A stretch of DNA of 5,408 nucleotides, from contig CAIJTL010000740.1 in assembly GCA_903823545.1 (NCBI GenBank), positions 1 to 5,408 on the forward strand, in the 5' to 3' direction. This stretch comes from an uncultured Planctomycetaceae bacterium (GTDB lineage Bacteria; Planctomycetota; Planctomycetia; Planctomycetales; Planctomycetaceae). Both the position numbers and the translations under genes were made by a program. A model generated the notes under the pieces. It was given only the letters and a program-made list of their open reading frames with translations, was not told where the DNA came from and searched no databases. Shown here piece by piece: positions 1-5,408 of the stretch (position 1 is the stretch's first letter; each line of letters starts with the position of its first letter).

Positions 1-415
1 CTCGTTGTCCGGCGTCTTGCCCTCCTTCCCACTTCATCGAGATTTTCTTGGGGTTGTGAAACATCCGGAATTGGATGACCTGCATTTCAGTCAGAGAGTT
101 TCCAAGCCGTTCTTGCTTAATGAACTTCGCTGAATACGCGGAGGTCTTTTCGAGCTTGGCTTCGGTCTCAGCCAAGACTCGATCAATCTCTTTCAACGCG
201 TCTTTTCCGGTCAGAGTAGGTTTATCGTTGGCTACAAATGCTGCCGCACCGCCTGTTGTTTTGGTCTCAACGGATGTCGGTTCCTCGCTGAACATGGTCT
301 TGACGTCAGCGAGTAGGTCAGCCGAATTCGCCGGCGTTGGATCTGTTCCAGCGGTTGTTGGTTGTGCTTGAAAGTACAAAAAACCGATCGCGAACAAGAC
401 AACGAACGAGCCCAT
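1..415 (-). CDS. Exported DUF1571-like protein, 5' part only (runs off the left edge)
   Basis: This is the N-terminal 138 codons of a minus-strand gene whose 3' end lies outside the window. From ATG at 415-413 the product begins with a hydrophobic stretch at residues 4-15 (VVLFAIGFLYFQ), followed by AQPTTAG, which suits signal peptidase cleavage. A Thr/Pro/Ala-rich linker follows. From about residue 70 there is an amphipathic helix (ALKEIDRVLAETEAKLEK) and then YSAKFIKQERLG and FRMFHNPKKISMKWEGG. This resembles the start of DUF1571, a planctomycete-rich family of exported proteins of unknown function, whose members I recall as having a Tyr-x-Ala-x-Phe-x-Lys-Gln-Glu-Arg segment and a later basic-aromatic Met/Lys-Trp segment. 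The start is uncertain: in-frame GTG at 454 would add a basic n-region (HLRKN) before the hydrophobic core, and ATG at 541 or 712 is also possible. No start has a convincing Shine-Dalgarno. Coding status is good; the family call is from memory of its motifs. Confidence 0.68.
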   Translation of the reverse strand, partial: MGSFVVLFAIGFLYFQAQPTTAGTDPTPANSADLLADVKTMFSEEPTSVETKTTGGAAAFVANDKPTLTGKDALKEIDRVLAETEAKLEKTSAYSAKFIKQERLGNSLTEMQVIQFRMFHNPKKISMKWEGGQDAGQR

Positions 416-858
416 TGTGTTGGGACCCTGTGGGTTCTTCCGTAGGTGCCCCACAACGTATGGAAGATAGCGGCGAGCTGGAGTAGTAAGCCGAGTGGCC
501 AACTGACGAGAAGTGCCGAAAAGGCGAAACAATCTCTTCATGCGACAAACAGCCTTGCGGCTTACACACGGAGACGCCCAATCAAAAGCCGCGCCGAGAT
601 CCTTCGAGAGCACCGATTGATGGACAAGTCCGAGAGCAAGAAATGTGGTGACAACCGAGACCCGCAGAGTCCGTCCGCACGGGAGCATGACACCCAGAAA
701 TCGACGGCCCATGCGTGTCTGTGTGAAGCCAATTGTCAGCGACCAGCAATCCGTTGCGGCGAGCCTTCTGCGGTGATTGAGGAGATTCGACAGCACACGG
801 ATGAGCTACGCGAATTTGCCGACCGTTGTAATCGAAAGAGTTTCACAACCATTGCGCC

Positions 859-887
859 GTAGCAGCAAGCTGGCAGCTTGTAGCAGC
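859..887. repeat. 15-bp palindrome flanked by 8-bp direct repeats
   Basis: CAAGCT (866-871) and AGCTTG (875-880) are perfect inverted arms around GGC. GTAGCAGC occurs on both sides, at 859-866 and 880-887, each copy overlapping the palindrome by one base. The structure lies about 100 bases upstream of the start of the 990-3653 gene. It has no T-run, so it is not an intrinsic terminator. It could be an operator-like site or part of a small dispersed repeat. The repeats are directly visible; the role is unknown. Confidence 0.5.
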
Positions 888-904
888 GGGTTTGTTACGG
901 ACAA

Positions 905-933
905 TTTCCATCAATGGCGGTTCGGGCTAGTAT
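905..933 (+). promoter_or_regulatory. Weak sigma70-like promoter candidate
   Basis: TTTCCA at 905-910 and TAGTAT at 928-933 each match four of six bases of the -35 and -10 consensus and are separated by 17 bases. They lie 57 bases upstream of the start codon at 990. Such matches arise easily by chance and planctomycete promoters are poorly defined, so this is only a candidate. Confidence 0.18.
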
Positions 934-978
934 TGGCACATCAGGAAATTCTTCGCTGTTCCGTCAATTTGCGAGCAC

Positions 979-982
979 AGGA
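979..982 (+). promoter_or_regulatory. Ribosome binding site deciding the start at 990
   Basis: AGGA lies 7 bases upstream of ATG at 990. This supports that start over the in-frame upstream TTG at 777, whose 71 extra residues would precede, and so spoil, the export signal that begins MKTTLKMAVCLSLML. Confidence 0.6.
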
Positions 983-989
983 TTCAGAG

Positions 990-3653
990 ATGAAAACGAC
1001 TCTAAAAATGGCCGTCTGCTTGAGTTTGATGTTGGCAACCGCTGACAGATGCCAGGCTGACGCTGGCACTGAACTACGTGTATTTCCTGAGAAGATTACG
1101 CTCCATGGCCAAGACGACCGCCAGTCGATCGTCGTCCAAGTGGTCAACAACCAGGGAATCACACGCGATGTGACCACCACGGTGATGCTGAAGGCTGCCG
1201 ATCCGAAAGCGTTTGAGATCGACCGACAAACCTTGAAACCGAAGGCCGATGGTCAGACCAAGTTGCTGGTTGAACTTGGTCAGATGAAAGCCGAAGTTTC
1301 CGTCAATGTCGTGCAGGCGAATACGTCACGCGAAGTCAGTTTTCGTCTCGATGTGATGCCAGTTTTCATGAAGAACGGCTGCAACAATGGGAGCTGTCAC
1401 GGTGCCGCTCGCGGCAAAGACGGGTTTCATTTGTCGTTGTTCGGATACGACCCGGCGGGTGATTACTTTCGGTTGACGCGGCAGTTGATTGGTCGCCGGA
1501 TTGATTTGGCCGTGCCGGAGAAAAGCCTGTTGATCGAAAAGGCGATCGGAGAAGTTGACCACACTGGCGGACAGCTTTTCACGAGAGACAGCGAAGATTA
1601 CCTCGCAATGCTGCGATGGTTACAGGCGGGAGCACCAGATGACACTGGAGATACTCCAGAACCGGTTGGGATTGAGCTATTGCCGACCAAGGTCGTTTTC
1701 AACGCGAAGGACGCAACGCAACGAACTGTTGTGATGGCGAAATACTCAGACGGCTCCGTCCGCGATGTCACTCGTTTGGCATTGTTCCTGTCGAATAACG
1801 AGGCAGTCGCATCGATTGGCAAAGATGGTGTGGCCAAAGGAAACGGTCGTGGTGGTGCCTTCGTGTTCGCGCGGTTCAACAAATTCACGGTTGGTAGCGA
1901 AATCCTAGTACTGCCGACCGATGACAGCTTCAAATGGCCTGAGCCACCGACCAACAACGAGATCGACTCGCTCGTCTTCGACAAGTTGAAGAAGCTGCAA
2001 ATGGCTCCGTCTGAGTTGTGCTCGGATGAAACTTTCCTTCGTCGAGTAACTCTCGACTTGATTGGTTTGCCGCCAAGCCGTGAGGAATACGATCAGTTCG
2101 CAGCAGATACGAGTGCCGATAAGCGGTCAAAGTTGGTAGACCGTTTGCTCGAACGAGACGAGTTCATCGACATGTGGGCGATGAAATGGGGCGAGATGCT
2201 CCGGATTCGTTCCGCCAACAATCAGCCTCAATATGGTCGTGATGCGAAAGCCATGTGGTCGTATGCCGGTTGGGTCCACGACCAAATGGCTGCGAACAGG
2301 CCACTCAACGAGTTTGTCGCTGACCTCGTCGTGGGCAGCGGCAGCAATTTTAAATCGGCACCGGCTAACCTCTATACCGCAACAGAGCGACTCACGCCGC
2401 AAAAGACTGCCGAGGACTTCGCACAAGTATTTCTTGGCACGCGGATTCAATGTGCTCAGTGCCACAATCACCCATTCGATCGTTGGACGATGGATGATTA
2501 CTACGGATTCGCGAGCTTCTTTGCGGGCCTCAACATGAAGCGTGGAATCGAAGGCCGCGAGGTGATCGTCTTCAATAACAACAACGCTAACACCGTTGAT
2601 CATCCGGTCGACGGTCGCAAGATGAAGCCAAAGTTTCTTGGTGGTGATACACCGCAAGTGGAAGGACAAGACCCTCGGCAATCATTGGCGAAGTGGCTGA
2701 CCTCGCCAGATAACGCGGCTTTCTCTCAAACGATGGCGAACATCATTTGGTCGCACTTCTTCGGTCGCGGGATCGTTGAGCCGGTTGACGATGTCCGGAT
2801 CAGCAATCCGCCAGCGAACAAAGAGCTTCTGGAATACATCGGCAAGAAGTTGGCTGAATACGGTTTTGATAAGAAGAAACTTATCCGCGACATCTGCAAC
2901 TCGCGCACGTACCAGCTTTCGCCAGCGAGCAATGCCTCCAATGAACTGGATGAGGCGTATTTCTCGCACAGCTACGTTCGACGACTTCGCGCTGAAGTAC
3001 TCCTAGACACGATCACTCGAGTCACAGGAACTGAAGACCGATTCCAACAATCGCCAACTGGCACGCGCGCAGTCCAGCTTTATGCGGGCAATCTTTCAAA
3101 CTACTTCCTGACCACATTTGGTAGAGCCCCTCGTGAATCAGCCTGCTCGTGCGAAGTAAACCGAGAAGCGAATCTCTCGCAGGCGCTTCACCTCGTGAAC
3201 GGCGATACGATCACGTTGAAGGTTGCCGGTAGCCGTTTGATTCCATCTTTGCTGGCCTCGAAACAGCCGCCAGAAAAGATCGTCGAAGAACTCTACATCC
3301 TCGCTTTGTCTCGCAAGCCAACCGCTGAGGAAGTGGCGAAGCTGACCGACCTCATCAATCAAGAGTTGAATGACCCGGAACGTGTCGACAAGCTCGCCGG
3401 TCTGCGAGCTCAACTCGACCAAGCCTACCGCCGTCTCGAAGACCAACTGAAAGGCTATAAAGCCGAGTACGACAAACTGAAAGACGAAGGTCAGGAAGCG
3501 GAAGCTCTCGGCACGCTAGAAAAACAAATCGCGACAACAGAAAAACAACTCGCTGAAGCCCGCCAACGCCAATCAGGCAGCGTCCCGCTCATGGTCTACG
3601 GCGACATCCTGTGGGGGCTGTTTAACTCAACGGAGTTTGCGTTCAACCATTAA
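990..3653 (+). CDS. Secreted Big_2/PSCyt2 (DUF1549)/PSD1 (DUF1553) protein
   Basis: The product has 887 residues. Residues 1-25 look like a Sec signal (basic start, hydrophobic 7-17, ADA before the likely cut). Domains in order: Ig-like Big_2 fold at about 28-110; a haem-type segment with C131-NNGS-C136-H137 in GCNNGSCHGAARGKDGF, a CX4CH spacing that I recall as usual for this planctomycete type; a second Ig-like domain at about 228-309; PSCyt2/DUF1549 at about 323-515, ending in C488-AQ-C491-H492 within CAQCHNHPFDRW; PSD1/DUF1553 from about 562 to the end, including RESACSCEVNRE (cysteines 719 and 721) and the closing DILWGLFNSTEFAFNH. Between the PSD1 core and that closing motif, residues 803-862 form a charged, heptad-like coiled coil. 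These proteins are abundant in Planctomycetes and are predicted to be exported haem proteins; their biochemical role is not established. The gene probably leads a two-gene operon with the PSCyt1-WD40 gene 137 bases downstream. The start rests on the signal peptide and AGGA seven bases upstream. Confidence 0.95.
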   Translation: MKTTLKMAVCLSLMLATADRCQADAGTELRVFPEKITLHGQDDRQSIVVQVVNNQGITRDVTTTVMLKAADPKAFEIDRQTLKPKADGQTKLLVELGQMKAEVSVNVVQANTSREVSFRLDVMPVFMKNGCNNGSCHGAARGKDGFHLSLFGYDPAGDYFRLTRQLIGRRIDLAVPEKSLLIEKAIGEVDHTGGQLFTRDSEDYLAMLRWLQAGAPDDTGDTPEPVGIELLPTKVVFNAKDATQRTVVMAKYSDGSVRDVTRLALFLSNNEAVASIGKDGVAKGNGRGGAFVFARFNKFTVGSEILVLPTDDSFKWPEPPTNNEIDSLVFDKLKKLQMAPSELCSDETFLRRVTLDLIGLPPSREEYDQFAADTSADKRSKLVDRLLERDEFIDMWAMKWGEMLRIRSANNQPQYGRDAKAMWSYAGWVHDQMAANRPLNEFVADLVVGSGSNFKSAPANLYTATERLTPQKTAEDFAQVFLGTRIQCAQCHNHPFDRWTMDDYYGFASFFAGLNMKRGIEGREVIVFNNNNANTVDHPVDGRKMKPKFLGGDTPQVEGQDPRQSLAKWLTSPDNAAFSQTMANIIWSHFFGRGIVEPVDDVRISNPPANKELLEYIGKKLAEYGFDKKKLIRDICNSRTYQLSPASNASNELDEAYFSHSYVRRLRAEVLLDTITRVTGTEDRFQQSPTGTRAVQLYAGNLSNYFLTTFGRAPRESACSCEVNREANLSQALHLVNGDTITLKVAGSRLIPSLLASKQPPEKIVEELYILALSRKPTAEEVAKLTDLINQELNDPERVDKLAGLRAQLDQAYRRLEDQLKGYKAEYDKLKDEGQEAEALGTLEKQIATTEKQLAEARQRQSGSVPLMVYGDILWGLFNSTEFAFNH

Positions 3654-3662
3654 GGCAAATTC

Positions 3663-3748
3663 TTCAACGCAAAGTCGCAATGGATCGCAATGGATCGCAA
3701 TGTTTTGCGGAGAGATTTCTTTGCGTTCCTTTGCGACTTTGCGTTGAA
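3663..3748. repeat. 18-bp perfect inverted repeat with tandem repeats in its loop
   Basis: The left arm at 3663-3680 (TTCAACGCAAAGTCGCAA) is the exact reverse complement of the right arm at 3731-3748. The 50-base loop begins with two copies of TGGATCGCAA (3681-3690 and 3691-3700), so TCGCAATG recurs three times with a 10-base period (from 3675, 3685 and 3695). The right side is built from TTTGCG units, a theme that I recall from short dispersed repeats in many planctomycete and other genomes. It starts 9 bases after the stop codon of the upstream gene. As RNA it would form a stable stem that might protect the 3' end of the first message or set the ratio of the two genes; no T-run follows, so simple intrinsic termination is unlikely. 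Confidence 0.9.
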
Positions 3749-3780
3749 TGTGCGGCCCGTCTTCAACCCGACGTGCGACC

Positions 3781-3784
3781 GGAG
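3781..3784 (+). promoter_or_regulatory. Ribosome binding site deciding the start at 3791
   Basis: GGAG lies 6 bases upstream of ATG at 3791. The frame is open upstream to an ATG at 3680, but those 37 codons translate the inverted repeat (FLCVPLRLCVE), a typical artefact of TTTGCG repeats, and would put non-signal sequence before the hydrophobic export signal. Confidence 0.65.
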
Positions 3785-3790
3785 TCAACT

Positions 3791-5221
3791 ATGTTTCGCG
3801 GACTGATTTTTCTTCTTACCTGCTTTTTCTCGCTACCGGCGTTTGGTCAGACGGAAGCCAAGCCAAAAGAGATCGTGACCTACAAAGATCACGTTGCGCC
3901 AATTCTGCGAAAGCATTGTTCGAACTGTCACAATCCAGATAAGGCAACGTCAGATCTCAACGTAATGACCTATCAAACGTTGATGGCCGGAGGCAGCAGC
4001 GGCGAAGCGATTGCGGTGGGGAGTCCGGATTCGAGCCGACTATACAAGGCGATCGCGCATATCGACGAGCCGTTCATGCCGCCGAAGTCGCCGAAGATTC
4101 CGGAGGCGGAGCTCGCCATCATTAAGAAGTGGATCGAACTCGGAGCACCAGAGACGGCGGTCAGTGCGGCAAAGAACTCGACTCGCAAGGTTGAACTGGA
4201 CCTCGCGTCGGTGTCCTCGGGCAAGCCCGATGGTCCGCCGCCGATGCCAGAGAAACTGGAGGAAGTTTCCTTAACGCACACCTCGCGGCCTCATCCGGTC
4301 ACGGCGATGGCAGCAAGCCCTTGGGCTCCATTGTTGGCCGTCGCGTCGCACGAGCGAATCCTGCTGTACAACACGGACGACTTGAAGTTGATCGGCGCGT
4401 TGCCGTTTCCCGAACGAATTCCGTATGTGTTGAAGTTCAGTCGCAACGGAAAGCTGCTGCTGGCTGCTGGCGGACGAGGGGCTGATAAAGGCAAGGTCGT
4501 GCTGTTTGAAGTCGCGAGCGGCAAGCGATTGACCGAAATCGGTGATGAATCGGACGTGATCCTAGCGGCTGACATCAGTCCGAATCAGAAGTTCGTTGCA
4601 CTTGGAGGGCCGAGCAAGATCGTCAAGGTTTACGATGCGTCAACGGGAGAATTGAAGCATCGAATGAAGAAGCACACCGATTGGATTACTGCTGCCGAAT
4701 TCAGTCCCGATGGAAATTTGCTAGCAACCGGTGATCGCAATGGCGGAGCGTTTCTATGGGAAGCGGAAACTGGCGGGATCGTCTTCACGTTGGGTGATCA
4801 CAAAGAGGCGATCAGCGACCTGTCATGGCGTGCTGATTCGCAAATGCTTGCCACGAGCAGCGAAGATGGTCGCGTGATTTTGTGGTACGCCGAAGATGGC
4901 TTCCCGACACGAACTCTGAATGCAACATCGGGAGGAACTCCAATCCGTGCTCCAAGCACTCGTGGCAAGCCAGCGGGAGTGCTTTCCGTGGCCTATGCCC
5001 GCGATGGGTTACTCGCCACGTTGGGCCGCGACAATACTGCTCGATTATGGAAGTCAGACGGAAACCTCTTGGTGAAGCTGGAAGGGTTCGCTGATACGCC
5101 GTCGCGAGTCGTCTTCACTCACAATAGCGAACGAGTGATCGCGGGGGACTTCACTGGAAAGATCCGAATCTGGTCGGTGAAGGACAAGCAGTTGGTTGGC
5201 GAATTGACGACGAACCCGTAG
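3791..5221 (+). CDS. Secreted PSCyt1-type cytochrome c fused to a seven-blade WD40 propeller
   Basis: The product has 476 residues. Residues 1-20 (MFRGLIFLLTCFFSLPAFGQ) form a Sec signal with cleavage probably after AFG or GQ. Residues 30-120 form a PSCyt1-like cytochrome c domain: YKDHVAPILRKHCSNCHNPD holds the CXXCH haem site (C43, C46, H47), and MPPKSPKIP supplies M96 as the likely distal axial ligand, followed by the family-type helix ELAIIKKWIELGAP. A Pro/Lys-rich linker (about 121-165) leads to seven WD40-like blades starting near residues 168, 207, 253, 295, 337, 393 and 434. The clearest are HTDWITAAEFSPDGNLLATG and the LW/IW strand ends (FLW, ILW, RLW, RIW). Seven blades would close a single propeller, so the protein appears complete. 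It probably docks partners or ligands outside the membrane and moves electrons, but no reaction can be assigned. It follows the Big_2/PSCyt2/PSD1 gene on the same strand and ends before a terminator. Confidence 0.94.
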   Translation: MFRGLIFLLTCFFSLPAFGQTEAKPKEIVTYKDHVAPILRKHCSNCHNPDKATSDLNVMTYQTLMAGGSSGEAIAVGSPDSSRLYKAIAHIDEPFMPPKSPKIPEAELAIIKKWIELGAPETAVSAAKNSTRKVELDLASVSSGKPDGPPPMPEKLEEVSLTHTSRPHPVTAMAASPWAPLLAVASHERILLYNTDDLKLIGALPFPERIPYVLKFSRNGKLLLAAGGRGADKGKVVLFEVASGKRLTEIGDESDVILAADISPNQKFVALGGPSKIVKVYDASTGELKHRMKKHTDWITAAEFSPDGNLLATGDRNGGAFLWEAETGGIVFTLGDHKEAISDLSWRADSQMLATSSEDGRVILWYAEDGFPTRTLNATSGGTPIRAPSTRGKPAGVLSVAYARDGLLATLGRDNTARLWKSDGNLLVKLEGFADTPSRVVFTHNSERVIAGDFTGKIRIWSVKDKQLVGELTTNP

Positions 5222-5222
5222 C

Positions 5223-5269
5223 CGAGTTTCGCAACCGATTACCGTTTGGCTACGCTGACTCGAAACTCG
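5223..5269. repeat. 9-bp inverted repeat just after the stop codon
   Basis: CGAGTTTCG (5223-5231) and CGAAACTCG (5261-5269) are perfect complements separated by 29 bases, beginning one base after the stop of the cytochrome-WD40 gene. ATTTAAAAA follows. The stem could mark the message 3' end, but the long loop and lack of a T-run make it a weaker candidate than the hairpin further on. Confidence 0.45.
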
Positions 5270-5352
5270 ATTTAAAAACCAGTTCGACAAAGTGCCCCTG
5301 CGACTCATTTCGCGGGCAAATCGGTGGACCAGTTGAGTTGAAGGCATTGCAT

Positions 5353-5396
5353 AGAAAATAAGCCCGGCGTTTGAGAGAACGTCGGGCTCATTTTCT
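5353..5396 (+). terminator. Intrinsic terminator, possibly bidirectional
   Basis: AGCCCGGCGTT (5361-5371) pairs with AACGTCGGGCT (5378-5388) through 11 base pairs, one of them G-U, around the 6-base loop TGAGAG. Outside one A/C mismatch, AGAAAAT (5353-5359) also pairs with ATTTTCT (5390-5396). The GC-rich stem followed by ATTTTCTT is the classic intrinsic terminator form on the plus strand, and the A-rich left flank gives a T-rich tail on the minus strand as well. It lies about 130 bases after the cytochrome-WD40 stop codon and probably ends that operon. Confidence 0.88.
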
Positions 5397-5408
5397 TGTG
5401 GTAGTCGA

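Larger units (their letters stand above)
416..989. other. Divergent intergenic interval with no defensible gene
   Basis: This stretch separates the minus-strand DUF1571-like gene from the plus-strand cytochrome-domain gene and must hold both promoters and leaders. It is not ordinary spacer. The minus frame continuous with the DUF1571-like gene has no stop codon until TAG at 806-808, about 130 codons beyond the chosen start. The conceptual extension is rich in Arg, Cys and Ser, contains one hydrophobic segment, and does not resemble a domain I know. A plus-strand frame (446-862) is open opposite it and is equally anonymous. No tRNA, rRNA or named riboswitch is visible. Two frames open in antisense with odd composition fit a decayed or repeated element, or a leader, better than a protein gene. 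Confidence 0.5.

Noticed and set aside
446..862. Plus-strand open frame of 138 codons in the divergent interval
   Set aside because: It has no recognisable domain, a composition rich in Arg, Ser, Lys and Cys, no convincing ribosome site, and lies antisense to another open frame. It also overlaps the region needed for the promoters of the neighbouring genes.
777..989. Upstream extension of the large PSCyt2/PSD1 gene from a TTG start
   Set aside because: The 71 extra residues show no domain and would precede a clear signal peptide; the ATG at 990 has AGGA at a good distance.
1598..1984. Minus-strand open frame of 128 codons antisense to the second Ig-like domain
   Set aside because: It has no domain and lies fully opposite a well-supported gene.
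2127..2681. Minus-strand open frame of 184 codons inside the PSCyt2/PSD1 gene
   Set aside because: It lies wholly antisense to a strongly supported coding region containing the CXXCH motif and has no recognisable domain; it is a shadow of the codon bias of the real gene.
3681..3702. CRISPR-like short tandem repeat
   Set aside because: Only two full 10-bp units with no spacers, inside a palindrome; this is a simple tandem repeat and not a CRISPR array.
3680..3790. Upstream extension of the cytochrome-WD40 gene from ATG at 3680
   Set aside because: The added residues translate the inverted repeat and would bury the signal peptide; ATG at 3791 has GGAG six bases upstream.
5054..5347. Minus-strand open frame of 97 codons at the right end
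   Set aside because: It overlaps the last WD40 blades in antisense and crosses the 9-bp inverted repeat; its product is Arg/Ser-rich with no domain or export signal.

Overview
The window looks like chromosomal DNA from a planctomycete, probably of the Pirellulaceae/Rhodopirellula type. The main reason is its pair of signature genes. One is a secreted protein combining Ig-like (Big_2), PSCyt2 (DUF1549) and PSD1 (DUF1553) domains. The other is a secreted PSCyt1-type cytochrome c fused to a WD40 propeller. These families are greatly expanded in Planctomycetes and uncommon elsewhere. Base composition is moderate by eye, and coding density and spacing are also typical of that group. The taxonomic call rests on family content only.

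Layout. (1) Bases 1-415, minus strand: the 5' part of a gene that runs off the left edge. It encodes an exported protein with the start of a DUF1571-like domain. (2) Bases 416-989: a divergent interval of about 575 bases with no gene I can defend. It is unusual because the minus frame of the DUF1571-like gene stays free of stops back to a TAG at 806-808, and an antisense plus frame is open across much of the same stretch. A 15-base palindrome flanked by direct repeats lies at 859-887. (3) Bases 990-3653, plus: the large Big_2/PSCyt2/PSD1 protein, 887 residues, with two haem-type cysteine-histidine motifs (one CX4CH, one CXXCH) and a coiled-coil insertion near its C-terminus. (4) Bases 3654-3790: an intergenic spacer dominated by an 18-bp perfect inverted repeat whose loop carries a 10-bp tandem repeat. 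(5) Bases 3791-5221, plus: a 476-residue PSCyt1-WD40 protein with one CXXCH site and seven recognisable propeller blades. (6) Bases 5222-5408: no gene; a 9-bp inverted repeat just after the stop codon and a strong hairpin terminator at 5353-5396.

The two plus-strand genes probably form a two-gene operon ending at the terminator. Both products carry export signals and covalent-haem-type motifs, so they probably act together outside the cytoplasmic membrane, with the WD40 propeller as a possible docking surface. No substrate or biochemical activity can be read from the sequence. The divergent DUF1571-like gene is a separate transcription unit.
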